Source: Gigaspora margarita (Eukaryota > Glomeromycota > Glomeromycetes > Diversisporales > Gigasporaceae). Taken from it: a DNA stretch of 64,000 nt. Positions 25,193-37,199 of the stretch are shown here, piece by piece. Where the stretch lies: the NCBI GenBank assembly GCA_009809945.1, contig WTPW01000618.1, positions 73,191 through 137,190 of the forward strand. The letters are read 5' to 3'. The stretch's first letter is position 1. Each line of letters starts with the position of its first letter. The translations under genes were made by a program, and so were the position numbers. Under the pieces are notes generated by a model. The model saw only the letters and a program-made list of their open reading frames with translations. It searched no databases and was not told the origin of the DNA.

Positions 25193-25745
25193 GGGATCAA
25201 ATGACTGAAGCACCTAAATTTTATATATAAAATTTAAAAAAATTGGTTTTCTTGGTTTCTTTAATAATAAAAAATCTGTTATTTTAATTTTTGGGTATTA
25301 TTTGCAACTCCTTTAGCATTTAGAGGTTCTTTTTATAAAATTTAAAAACAGTTTATAATAAAATGAAATAATTTTGATTATAAATTTAGCCTATTTTTTC
25401 ATGATTTTTGCTATTTGTTTGTAAGTAATGCATATTATTTACCAAAATAGGCAACTAGGATATCAATTTAGTTGATAGTTCTAATTGCCTATTTTGGTAA
25501 AATAATATACTTACTTATAAACAATATTAAAAATCGTGATAAAATAAGCTAACTTCACAATTAAAATTATTTTCTATTTATTATAAACTGACCTAAAATT
25601 TTATAAGAAGAGCTTTCAAATACTAGAGAAATTGCAAATAATATCCATAAATTAAATTGAAAGATTTTTTATTATTAAATAAACCTAAAAACAAAATTTT
25701 TCTAAATTTTATATATGAAATTTAGATGTATCAATTATTTGACCC
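25193..25745. mobile_element. Palindromic foldback element, 553 bp
   Basis: The left arm from GGGATCAAATGA and the right arm to TTATTTGACCC are inverted copies over the whole length, centred near 25465 (CAAAATAGGCAACT / AATTGCCTATTTTG). No target duplication could be found, so the superfamily is left open. Confidence 0.55.
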
Positions 25746-26277
25746 TATATTAAAAATTTTATACACATAATCACTTTGATATTATGAATAACTGCTAATA
25801 AAACTAAAACTAAAATAAAGAACAATTATAATTTTATTCCAGAGCAATATTAGATTAGAGCTAGATACTAAATAATAGAATATAACTATTGTAAGCTAAT
25901 ATAAAACAAAAATATAATAGAATTAAATAATAACTAATATTTATATTCAATTAATAAAAAAACTAAGTAATAGTAAGTCAAAGATTATAAACTCTAATTA
26001 AAAATAGAGATCAAAATTTATATATTTTTGTGAAAATAAATTTTTAAAGTTCTAATATCAGAGTTTTAAACTTCAACAATTGGCAAAGTCAATAAATAAT
26101 TAATCAAAAAATATAGTAAATAAATTAAAAATAATATAAATAAAAACAAACAAGAATAACTAAAATAAATAAAAAATTAAAAAAATTAAAATATTAAAAA
26201 AATTGAAAATATAAAAAAGAGCTAAAAAAAATAAATACTTTTAAAAATAAATTAAAATAAAATAAAATTGAAAAAAT
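25746..26277. other. AT-rich non-coding
   Basis: 25790-25900 repeats text of 21370-21440 (ACTAAATAATAGAATATAAC), so it is a diverged duplicate. The rest is A-rich. No gene. Confidence 0.4.
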
Positions 26278-26291
26278 AAATAAAAATTTAA

Positions 26292-27040
26292 CAGGGTGTA
26301 GCAACTTAGAAAAGTTGTTAGGTTGTTACTTTCCAAGTAGCAAATTGAGAGTTCAAATTCTACTAAAAATAATTTTGAAAAATAGACCTGTATTCTAGTA
26401 ACTAATTCTTGTTTGATTAGTTGGGTATATAACTTATAGCTTTGGTTTACTATCTAGAATAGGAGCTTTCAGGTATATTTGTATAATATTACACAGACAA
26501 ATCCAAGAAACTAGAGGAAAAAAATCTATTTGGCAAGTCCTGAGTAAGGAAGTAAAAGAAGATCTTTGACAGTGCTACTCGAAAAGGTTAGTGCTAGGAT
26601 CAGAACAAATCTTATAAGGTAAAAGTAAGTAACTGTAGTGGTTTAAAAGTAATCAATGACTGCAAATATTGGTTAATACCATGGTGCAAGTTACTGATGA
26701 CCATATAGAAATATAAATAGAACATAAACTATTATGGCCAGAATTTCTTGCAAAAGTAAAGTAGCTCTAAGACTAGTTGGTTATTAAGAATAACCCTGTA
26801 ATACCAAAATATAATTAGAAAAAAAACAGATAAAAATTAATAGAAGAAGCATGGACCAGAGAGTTTAAATAGGCAATTTCTGTAGTTGGGTTGCAAGTTT
26901 AGCAGCTAGTATAGAACCTTTGGGAAATTAGGTACCAAAAGTGCATATGTGGATAGTTGTATGCTCATCTATATAACAAATATCATAAATTATTAATAAA
27001 AACCATATAGCCAAAATAGGATACCATTAAAAAAAAATAA
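26292..27040 (+). mobile_element. tRNA-derived SINE (~1-kb family), internally shortened
   Basis: The head CAGGGTGTAGCAACTTAG and B-box-like GAGAGTTCAAATTC match the family. So does the 3' part (GTATAGAACCTTTGGGAAAT). An A-rich tail closes it. AAATAAAAATTTAA occurs on both sides (26278-26291 and 27041-27054), consistent with a 14-bp TSD, though the A-rich context weakens this. At 749 bp it lacks part of the body. Confidence 0.65.
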
Positions 27041-27054
27041 AAATAAAAATTTAA

Positions 27055-28176
27055 AAAAACAATACAATATCAATAAATATAAAAAAAATAGACAATTATC
27101 TTTCATTATTAGCACGATGCATCACTACCCCCTGATCGACCAATCATTTTGTTTGTTTTGATTTTACATTAATCAAAACAAAACAAATAATAGCCAGATT
27201 AAGTTTAGGGTTAGGGAGTAGTTAGAGTTTGGTTGAAGCAGTGGCTAGATGATCCCTAACCCAAAATTTCACAAGGAATTTTTTTTTAAGAAAAAATTGT
27301 AATTACATAGTTAAAATTTTCAGTTAGAAGCACTTTTAAACATTGTAGTCATATAATAAAAATTTAAACCCAAAATTTATATGTAATAAAATAATGGATT
27401 TTTTTTGTTTAAATTTAGTGGTATAAATTTTATAGGCTTAACTAGTCAAGCTAGATAAAAAAAAGATATGTGAACTATTTAATCAATTTACAATCAGTTA
27501 TCCACTTCGTCCATCACTATACATTAATTATGTATTCTCTAAATTATATTGACTTAAAACGCGTGTGATTTAAATAAAACACTCAAGTTTAAGTTTTCAT
27601 AAAATAGCATTTATATGATAATAATTTTAAACTGTACTTGCAATTTAATTAATTGAAAGAAGTATGATTGCAAATAGAATTTACATTGTTGATAGGCAAT
27701 TTTCAATAACATTAACTGTTAAATAAATTGCATTTACTAATTTTACTACATCCCACATATCTGCAGCTTTTATTGGTTGCAAGCAAATCAATCATTATCA
27801 GATGTAATTACGACCAATGAAGACAGCAGAATTGTGGAGGCAAAATTATTAGATGCAATAATTTTTAATTTAATAATATGGGATGAAGTTGAAGAAATAT
27901 GATATATTGTAATATTATTTGGAAAGTTATATTTACAATTGAATCTTGTGAGTTATTTATACTCACTCTCTGGAATGAAATTGATTAGAAAAAGCTATTC
28001 ATAGCATAGAAAATGAAAAGATAGAAATCAATTTGCGAACACATTTTCTAGTATTAAAATCATAACAATGTTTGTATAAATAAACATATTTTTACTACCA
28101 ATAATTTAATATCCGTGAAAAAAGAATCATCTTGAGATATAATCAAGTACAAATTTGCACTCACAGTTGATATCAT
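27055..28176. other. 3' flank of the minus-strand kinase
   Basis: No gene is seen. On the minus strand, a GTGAGT 5' splice-site-like word begins 13 nt past the kinase stop (28164). A unit AG-AGA-GTGAGT follows at 27972-27961. This suggests spliced 3' UTR sequence. A TTAGGG-like patch (AGTTTAGGGTTAGGG) lies near 27205. Confidence 0.4.
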
Positions 28177-29639
28177 TTAATTTCCATCATTGGATGAATC
28201 GTCCATAGGTTCATTTTGGTTAATATTATTTTTACTTCGTATTACAATTCGATTAGTTATTGTATTGATAGTTTCCGTTGATAGTTTTTCGAGTTGATTT
28301 AAAATAAAGCTTGTAGTTGGACGCTCATTTTGATTAGAGGACCAGCATTTTTTAATGAGATCAATGTAACCTGATGGAGTATCAGGAACAATTTCAGGTC
28401 TTTCATTATTTATAATAATTCTATGTACGATATTAAAAACGTTTAATCCTTCAAATGGAGGAATTCCACTTGTGAGTTCCCATAACAATATTCCCAGGCT
28501 ATAAATGTCAGATTTTTCGTTTCGTTCAAATCCTCCACTTGATGAAAGATATTGTGGATCAGTATAAGCAACTGAACATTGCATAGTTGAAACGGAATTT
28601 TTATTATTGCTAATAAATTTTGATAGTCCAAAATCTGCAATTAAAGCTTTCCCTTCATTTATAAGAATATTTTTAGAGTGCTACAGAAGATTTTTAAATG
28701 ATTAGTATTTTATTGAGATCATTATCTTGTATTATTAGGGATAGGTTGTAAACAATTTTAGCTAACAAAGTTAACAATTAACATAATAACTTTAATAGCT
28801 GCTATTTAATTGCATCGTTTTCTTTTCTTTTTGAAAGATTATTAAAAGCACTATTAAAATTATTGTTAATTTCCCGTCCCTATTTTATAGATTAGAAATT
28901 ATAACTTACCAGGTCTCGATGAATAATGTTTTTCTCATGTAAATGTTTTATCCCATTGGTAATTCCTTTTGCAAGATTGATGAGTTCACCCCATGAAATT
29001 TGATAAAGGTTTTCAATGCGTTTGCTTTTTAAATGTTCGCACAATGTTTTATCGGCGAATTGTAAAACCAGCAGAAAATTATTTGTGTTTAAATCTAAAA
29101 ATTTATTAAATTATATTAAGCTAATACAACATATAAATTTGAAAAATTAAAGAAAATTATATCTTTTCATACCAATTGAAACTCCGTAAAGTTTAATAAC
29201 ATTAGGATGGTTGATCTTATAAAGATTTGTAACCTATATAAATATGATGTCTAAAGTTATTATATTGTTATTAAGAAAAAAAAAACAGATGATGAACAAT
29301 TACTTCTCTAGTGAGATGTCTGAGCGTCTCTTGATCCATATATAAATTGTTGTTTAAACACTTTAATGCGTAAACTTTATTTTCAAAAGTAGCCGAAAAT
29401 ACCATCGCAAATTGTCCTTTTTGGATATAACTGACTTGACTAAATTGCGAGAAGTCAAAGTTTCTTACATTGTTTGCATGCAAAAACTCTACTAGCTTAA
29501 CCGAATATCTATGAGCTAATGTTAAAGATTTAGTGTGTTTATTATTTATTGCATAAGATATAATTTAAATTATTATTTATTTAAACTCACGTGTTTCATC
29601 ACCCATAATTATACTGTTAAAAGGAGATTCACGAGCCAT
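28177..29639 (-). CDS. TKL-like protein kinase, five exons, 336 aa
   Basis: Exons (minus): 29639-29591, 29515-29304, 29233-29173, 29094-28910, 28680-28177. All introns are GT-AG and the phases join exactly, giving 336 codons plus stop. Expected product: Ser/Thr/Tyr kinase transferring phosphate from ATP. The glycine loop is IQKGQFAMV (first Gly replaced by Gln). Other motifs are catalytic Lys68 (YALKCL), Glu87, HRDL with Asp168, Asn173 and DFG 185-187. YTDPQY replaces the APE motif, followed by DIYSLGILLWELTSGIPPF. A short acidic Asn/Asp-rich tail closes it. No membrane segment or extra domain. The upstream start (MARESPFN) was chosen because its one-base overhang restores the frame into exon 2. 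Substrate unknown. Gene arrangement is typical of the expanded glomeromycotan kinase family. Its closest visible relative is the head-to-head gene at 33629. Confidence 0.88.
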
Positions 29640-30239
29640 TCTCAAAATTAATTCTATCGGTTAGAGTTATTAAGTGCAGCAATAAGTAATAAATGTGAGA
29701 AATACGTATAATAAATTAAAAATTATCGGAGCTTTTTTTTATTACTCCGAAATCGTACGACATGAATACAAATTCAGTATGCTATTGTGAAGTTTTAAAT
29801 TATTATTTTTTTTTTGTTTTTTACTTATTACGTGTTCTTAATTTATCTATTAATACTATTAATACTATACAGCAAAGGTTTTCTTTTAACTTAATGGTTA
29901 TGATAAGAAAGAAGTATTATGTGTAGATATAATATAGTGAAATGTTTTATCATTTAGAGAAAATGTCTATAATCGTGTATACTGTACTTCATTTCGCTTT
30001 GGAGATAATCAACGGGTTAAACCGGAAGGAAATATTGACCAGTAGCACAAACCAATAAGAAACAAAGAAAAAGGGTAATATGAATATAACTTTAAAAACA
30101 AACAAATCTTAAAGCAGAAGGTTAGGACAAATTGCCCTAGAAACCAAGAACCTTTGTTTTTTTTCTTAATTTGGACTCTTATACTGTATGATCCAAGTTG
30201 TAGGAACATTTTTTGAGTTAAGTGTTTATTTTAATAATT

Positions 30240-30393
30240 ATCAGATATCCGCTATCCGTTTACTATTGATATTGTATTCAAAAAATTAACCGAATATTGG
30301 TCGGATTATCCGGATACGGTAGCTGAATTATCCGGATAATTCAGATACGGATAAATAGATGATGGATTTATTCAGATTGGAACTCTAATCACT
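30240..30393. repeat. TCCGGAT-rich element fragment
   Basis: ATTATCCGGATAATTCAG and GATACGGATA-type repeats also occur in the MITE 50300-50761. The right end, GGAACTCTA, reads TAGAGTTCC inward, a plausible hAT-type terminus. A left terminus and a TSD were not found, so it is probably truncated. Confidence 0.4.
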
Positions 30394-30838
30394 TTTAAAA
30401 TTTTACGTAAACCCTAATAACTACATTGCATTTCTTACATTAAAAGGTCAATTTCAACCATCTAAACTTTAACATTATCTGTTAACCTACCCATCTTTTA
30501 AAAAAAAAAAGAGTAAACAATATTGGTTTTTGCAAATCTTACGTTAAGGAACTCTGACTTTTGGTATAGTTAGACAAAAATATATATATAAATATCATCA
30601 AAATAAAAGATTTAGTATTGAGGTAACATGTTAATTTGCTAGCATAAGCAAATAAATATATCTGAGATATTAGCTAGGCATCTTCAACGTATACCTTTGT
30701 ATCTTTATAAGAGAACATTGCGTCTATGAAAGAAAAAATGCTTCAGAATATTTTTTTGAATTTATTTAAAACATTAAAATTAAACTTTTTCCATTGTACA
30801 AAATTTAATTTATAAAGTCGGAAATTTGTCTTAATCAT

Positions 30839-31283
30839 CAGCAAGTCATTTTTATAAAACATATGTAGTTCAATAAAGTTACATAAATGCTATATAAAAT
30901 GTTTATGTAAACTTATGTAGTTAGAATTTATATATATAATTTAATACAATATTACGTAAATTTTATTTAACATTTATATAAATTTTCATTTATATCTACA
31001 TAAAAAGAATTTAATTCCTTTAGTATTTCTTAAAAATAGTTAAGGTAATCACCATTCGATGTACTAAGTAAAATGTTAGTATTTCCGAATTTAAACTTTA
31101 AAATCTAACCTTAAATTTAATATTTAAATTTTTTTGCAATTACATAATTCTATATAGAAATATATATGTAAATCTACATTGAGTTTATATAAAGGTTATA
31201 TGTTTTAATAAAAATTCTACATAACTTTACATAAAAATTTTACAGAAATTTATGAAATTTATGTAAAATTGACTTGCTGATTA
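30839..31283. mobile_element. Foldback element with CAGCAAGTCA termini, 445 bp
   Basis: Left CAGCAAGTCATTTTTATAAA and right TTTATGTAAAATTGACTTGCTG are inverted. The interior repeats ATGTAAATTTATATAA-like text in both orientations. Possibly Tc1/mariner-type (AT dinucleotide on both sides), but the TSD is not convincing. Confidence 0.5.
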
Positions 31284-33628
31284 TACCAAAATCAAGATTT
31301 TAGATTAACCCTATTCTTGAAATAGATTACTGTTTAACAGCAATGATAAATCGAAAAGAAAATTGAAAATCTTAGCAAAGAAATATTCATAATAGGCACA
31401 AAATAAATAGACCTAAATGCCTATTACTTGGAAATTTATTCAACAATTTTAGTAAATCGAAATTCTAATGTTAATTTATAAGTAGTCTCATGGATATTTC
31501 ATTTCATTATTTGTTACATTCAGTTACACGAACATGTGCTTTAACTTTTATCTCTTCATCTCTACCTTAGTTCCACAATGCCATATTGCCGAATATAAGC
31601 ATAAACTCAATCAACTATTTCTATATATAGTTAAATAAACATAAATGATGGATGCATATTTAGAACATAGATTTTACGCCATGACCTCAAAAATTGTACA
31701 CAAAGTATTAACAAATAGTAATGATTTGAGGAAATGTAATTTTAATAATAAACATTTTTATAAATATTTTTACTCATATTTTTGGGCGCTAAAGAAATTA
31801 AGGGAGATCCGCAATCACTTATGTTTACATATGTCATAGATGTTACAACTTCTATATATATAGTTAAATAACTAAAAAGCTAAACCTTTTTTTTTCTATA
31901 GCATTGACGCAAATAGTTTTTTATTTGGTCTGTGCACCTTCCATTTTTTATTTAAAAGGTTATTGTGTTTTAGTTTAGATATCTATAAAATAATTCATTT
32001 TTATAAGTTCATTTATTTGAATGTGATTATATAATAACATATATTAAAAATTTGATATCTGAATTACAGTCAAGTAAAAGATGTTTGGTACAATTTTCAT
32101 TATCAGAGACAATTCATCTTTAAGTACATTTTTTTAACTCATGTCTCTAATTATATCCCCAAGTTATTATGCTCATTTGTCTATTATTATTTACTGTTAA
32201 TCTTGTTCTCATACTAAAATGATTGTTATTCCGAGATTGCGACACGATGAATTTGGTTTTTAATATTTACACCCAATAATTATCAACATATTTCGTAATA
32301 CAAAGTATCTTTAATATGTACCCTCGGCCGAAATCAATAAACTTATTAGGTTTCAAATTTCGGTAAATAATTCACCGAAAGCGTTTTCGGAGCAAACTTT
32401 AAAAAATTATTCCAAAAATACCCTTAAATATGCAAATTACAAAAAATTTCGCTCATATCCACCAGATTTAATAAAATATGCATAATCTAAACATTGTATA
32501 GCTTTGATTTAATGGTCTATTTTTGGATAATTTATTGACTGTCTCGATGAGAAGATCCCAGTGAACCCAAAATCGTCCAAATTCGATCACTGAATGATAT
32601 CGTTAAAGATCTGTGTCTCTTTGAGTATTCTTGAATGGGCAAACTCCATCCAAAAAACCCCGAAATACTGTAACAGATCTTTGACGATCCCTTGATTGTC
32701 CGGTAGTCACATGTAGTCACCAATCATAAATTTATGATTAGTCAAATTATATTAGTAATAAAGTTCAGTAGTAACTTCGGATATCATGTGACTGTATATT
32801 TCAACAACGACTTTAAAATGAATAACTAATCAATGATACTTTTTGGACTATCGCTATGAAAAATTCTAAAAGATTATAGGCATATTCAATTTTGATAACA
32901 ATAAAAACCTGCTTCATATTGATTCTTGAGTAACATTAACAAGATATCAGCCACAACGGTTCCCACATTAGCGAGTTCATTACCAGGATAACCTCTTAAT
33001 ATGGATAAATATTATACTATAAAATAATCACACGATACTATTATTTAAACCTTTTTGCTACTGTATAAAAATTTTTTCACTATCGCTATTATCGTTATCG
33101 TTATTTTTTATTGGCAAATCATAAAAGTTGTAAAATTTTCAACAGCTTTAAATTAATTTTACGACGTCATATGTACGTATATATTTAATTTTTATTAATT
33201 GTTAACAGATAAAACTTATATTACGAACATATAAATCAAAGTAAATTTTATCAGCCTCAAAAGATTTAAATAATTAATAATGAGAGTTTTAGATTTTAAT
33301 AAATTTTCATCTATTTTAGGGCATACAAAAGAAAAATTAAAATGTATTAAGCTTTATATATATATATGTATATATATATAAACAAAGTTTTTCCCAATAA
33401 TTAATGTACACTTTATTTATACGTATATGCTGTGTGTAAATCTTGCAAATCATCCAAATTAACAACAGTTCACGTGTTCATCTGTTAGAAATAAATTGGT
33501 CGCCTCCGAAACTCCGATAGTACAACATTGTTCTTTATCTTAAAAAAAAAAATAACTTATGCAAGAAATATGATTTAATAATGCTTTGAATAAATCACGC
33601 ATATTAACTGTTTATAATTAATCAAAAG

Positions 33629-34409
33629 ATGAATTCTATTATCTTGGATAGAGATGGTTTTGTCGATGCTAAGCCTGGTGAAGGAACATGTAACTATCAA
33701 ATAATTATTATTAATAATGTATTTATATACTTTTTTAATATTAACATTTGATTTATTAGTATTAATGCATTCAGGATCATTAGTAAGATTATTGGGTCAA
33801 AAAAATGTAAAAAATCTTGATTATTCGGAATTTACAAATCCAAGACCAATTGGAAAAGGAGCGACGGCAACTGTATATTTAACTACTTCTCGAAGAAAAA
33901 ATTATGCACTAAAAAGTTTAAACAATAATCTTGATATGGATAAACGAAAACTTAAACTACTTTCTCAAGAGGTAGTATTATTATTATTCGTTTCGAATTT
34001 TTTTAAATAAACTTAAACAAATCTTATATTTAAATATAAACATAGATTATAAATCTTTATCATGCCGCCTATCCTAATATTATTAAACTTTATGGAATCT
34101 CGAGAGGTACAATAATTATTAATTATTTGTTTTAAGTCATTTACATGTATAATTTTATATAATTATATATGTATATAATTTCATATATATTCTAGAACCA
34201 AGAACGGGTAACTTCATGCTAGTGTTACAATATGCCAACAACGGTTCACTACGAAATTATTTACGGAGAAAATGTAATGATGGACTTTATTCAATTTCTT
34301 GGAATGAGATCTGTAGTATTACTAAAGGAATTATAAATGGGTTGATTTATTTACATGGAAAAGGAATTTTTCACCGGAATCTTGTTAGTTATAAAAATTT
34401 TAATCTTGA

Positions 34410-34443
<34 letters not shown>

Positions 34444-34917
34444 AATTTTTTTTTTACTTTATAGCATTCTAATAATATTTTAATAAACGATGGTAAAGCT
34501 TTGATTTCGGATTTTGGAATACCAAAATACTTAAATGATACTTCAAATCCTGGTGCAGCGACTATGATAGCATACACAGACCCTCAATACATCATTGAAA
34601 AAAAATCTGAACGTGATCAAAAATCTGATATTTATAGTTTAGGAGTATTGTTTTGGGAATTAACAAGTGGTGTTCCTCCATTCCAAAACTATACGGTGAT
34701 GGCCATATATCAAGAAATTATTGTAAGAAATAATAGAGAGAGAATTATTGAGGGAACACCTCCTGCTTATGTAGATCTCTATGTTAGATGTTGGTCTTTT
34801 GACTCTAATGAACGTCCACCACTAGATTCAATTTTATATACGATAAATGAGCTTGAGAAGTTATTAGAATCATCTAATAAATTTATTACACATAATCTTG
34901 GTATAATTATTCATTAG
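33629..34917 (+). CDS. TKL-like kinase paralogue with HRD-to-HRN change (predicted pseudokinase)
   Basis: Exons: 33629-33689, 33760-33971, 34046-34106, 34196-34383, 34465-34917. They are GT-AG throughout and in phase, giving 324 aa. Internal exon lengths (212, 61, 188 nt) mirror the other kinase (212, 61, 185). Kinase hallmarks: Gly loop IGKGATATV (52-59), Lys72, Glu91, Asn178, DFG 190-192, YTDPQY, DIYSLGVLFWELTSGVPPF. The catalytic loop reads HRNL: the proton-accepting Asp is Asn173, so phosphotransfer is expected to be lost or strongly reduced; ATP binding may persist. A poly-A run interrupts the fourth intron. A longer 3' version is possible: splicing at 34900/34990 replaces the last residues by GGFDSDQNMNNHGDSPTSSK and leads into the micro-exon ladder. 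Confidence 0.85.
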
Positions 34918-34989
34918 CTAACATTTAAACTATTCATCTTCATCAAATGACTTTTACTAAAAAGCCATTAATTTCCTTTTTATTCAAAG

Positions 34990-35069
34990 GTGGTTTTGAT
35001 TCTGATCAAAATATGAATAATCATGGCGATTCACCGACGTCTTCAAAGTTTGTATTATCTCATTTCTAA
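34990..35069 (+). CDS. Possible alternative 3' exon of the plus-strand kinase
   Basis: A GT at 34901 and an AG at 34988-34989 define an 89-nt intron that removes the first stop. The exon then reads in frame from HNL as GGFDSDQNMNNHGDSPTSSK, then FVLSHF and stop at 35069. The composition (Asp/Asn/Ser-rich) resembles the tail of the minus-strand paralogue. A further donor (GTATTA, 35052) would send it into the micro-exon ladder instead. Inferred only; transcripts are needed to decide. Confidence 0.4.
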
Positions 35070-36134
35070 ATTATTATCTCGATATTTTTATTACTTTTTC
35101 TAATGTTTATACTTTTATGAATTAGTCTGTAAGCATAGACTTTTATTTCAGATCACTTTCTTTCTATTAGTACTCTAATCAGTCGCATTTTAAATCAAAT
35201 CAATCAAATTTTAGTTGGTAAATTTAATATGAATTAACTCTTCTTTTTTAAATCGACGATATTTGATTTATTATTCTAATTATCATACTTTTCCAAATTA
35301 TTAGGAGGCAAGTATAAAAATTTGCTCTTCCACATTAAATGCACTCTTAATAATTAATTAATGATTTTTTTTGATCCAATTATTTGCGTAATAATTTATT
35401 AGCATGTGAGTAACATTTTCCTATTTACTGTATTTAAAATGCATTAATTAACCTTTTCTCACAATTGATTATTTGATTAAATTACAGGTTGTAAGTATTT
35501 TTTCAAAATTTAGTAATTTTTACTAATTCCTTAAGCCACTTATTTGGTAATTAATACGTACTTATATAAAATTATGACCAGTATGTGAGTATAAAGTTTT
35601 ATGATATTATTTTTAAATTTGTTTTGCTTTATTTAACGAAATAATATAAAATTTAAATTATTAGAAGGTGACTATAAAGTTTCAACTATTTATTTTCTCA
35701 AATTTTCATTTTTGTTACTAAACAATTCTATAATCATATAATTAGTTGGTGGTAAGTTTTTTTTTTAAATAACTTTGTTATTATTCATGATTACCATAAT
35801 AATGTGATTTTTAATCGATTAAAATATTAGGACGTGAGTATATTATTTTTAAAATAATACTCTTTTGATGATTTATTACTAACAAAACATTTCTAATATA
35901 GCAATAGCAATAACAAGTAAATATAAACCTTTGTTCTATAAATTATCATTTGTCGTAAAAATTCGAAATAATTCTTAGTTTGTAAATCAAAAGTTTTATC
36001 CGATTAAGCTTAAATCAGGCTATTACTCAAATAATGTCCATTTCCGTTATTTCGAATTTTTGCATATCGTAACTAATTTTTACACTTACCTTATACTTAC
36101 CTTATGTTTATTTTATCATCAGTAACAGGTAAAT
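35052..36134 (+). other. Ladder of 3-nt micro-exon-like units (AG-NNN-GTRAGT)
   Basis: At regular spacing a pyrimidine/A-rich 3' splice-site-like end (mostly TTAG) is followed by exactly 3 nt (once 6) and then a donor-like hexamer. Units (start of the 3 nt): TCT 35126, TTG 35215, GAG 35305 (GC donor), CAT 35403, GTT 35488, TAT 35582, AAG 35665, TTGGTG 35746, GAC 35831. Next comes a 15-nt unit at 35902 beginning CAATAG. Weaker units TTT 35979 and TAACAG 36123 follow. The intervening pieces are 68-95 nt, the intron size of the adjacent kinase, and are not copies of each other. Several contain branch-point-like words such as TACTAAC. Confidence 0.6.
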
Positions 36135-36914
36135 ATTCTATAAATTAGCATTTATTATGAGACTTCCATAATTATAATGCATATTTTTATTTTTAGCAAA
36201 TTACATATGTGATAACTTATAAATTGGTGAGCGAATAGTTTATTAAGGAATCAACGTTTGAGATGGTTTATTACTGAATAAAACTAAATTACAAGTTTAA
36301 ATATTGATAATTATTTCTTTAGCAACCTTTATGTAGGATCCTAAACTATTAGGAATTTTTTGATATTGGATATCTATAGTTGTTAAGTAAATTTGAAAAT
36401 TTTTAAGAACCAATTAACTTCATTTAATGATTTTATGCAAATGAAAAAAAATGGGTTACAAAATTTTATTACTTCTATGTTAACATTTAAATCATCTAAG
36501 TATTTCCCTTACAATGTCTTTTAAAATTTAATATTTTCTTAAACAATATTATTCATTTTTCTCATTATTGTGTAAAATTTTAACAGAATTTGTTGTCATT
36601 TATCTTTATATTTTTTTTTGTTGTAAATCATTACAAATATTTGAAATTTAAACTTTGTATATTGCAACGTTTCATTGTAAAGCTTACTTTATTGCATAAC
36701 ATTCTATATGATTCTTATTAAATTTTTGAAACAAGAATCACTCATGTTAGATGATACTGTATTAATATCTCAAGATTTATTCTTTAAAGGTTGCATATTT
36801 AATGTGCATTATTAATCAATTGATATAGCAATATTTAGAGTAGTTTGCTTATTCTAAATATAAAAGGTTAAGTATTAGCAAAAATCTGAGTTGAGTCAAT
36901 ATATAACAGATAAG
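36135..36914. other. AT-rich non-coding
   Basis: No gene or clear repeat is seen. It is the flank between the splice-site ladder and the palindromic elements. Confidence 0.4.
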
Positions 36915-37199
36915 TAACGTATTTGCGCGTAATTGCGAGCCGGGGCGTTAATTCGGATTTTGACTAGAGATGGGCAATTGCATGCATGATATGCAAAACA
37001 TAAAATTAATTCTGGCCAGCATTAAGAAATTAAATCATAACTTTGGCCATAACATGCATGCATGTATGCAAAAAATGCATCCTGCTAAAATGCAAATTTG
37101 GAAAATTTTGTATTATGCACATCTCTAATTTTGACTTTTTAAAAAATTTGCTCAAAATAGCGCCCATGCGCGTCCCGAAATAACGCGCTCCCCTTTTTA
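36915..37199. mobile_element. Mariner-like MITE copy interrupted by a hAT-type MITE
   Basis: The left end TAACGTATTTGCGCGTAAT matches the intact 115-bp MITE at 45017-45131. The right arm is decayed (AATAACGCGC near 37180). The element at 36965-37127 sits inside it. Right boundary approximate. Confidence 0.5.
36965..37127. mobile_element. hAT-type MITE, 163 bp, perfect 8-bp TSD
   Basis: Left TAGAGATGGGCA and right ATGCACATCTCTA are inverted. ATTTTGAC lies on both sides (36957-36964 and 37128-37135). The interior is rich in ATGCATGCA. Non-coding. Confidence 0.88.

Larger units (their letters stand above)
29640..33628. other. 4-kb divergent intergenic region between the two kinases
   Basis: It is shared upstream DNA of the head-to-head kinases, and I see no further gene. 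It contains a TIR element (30839-31283), a fragment with ATTATCCGGAT repeats (30240-30385, related to 50300-50761) and one copy of the GTCTCRATGAGA module (32538-32625). An alternating TA run (33355-33382) lies about 250 bp upstream of the plus-strand kinase start. Confidence 0.5.
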
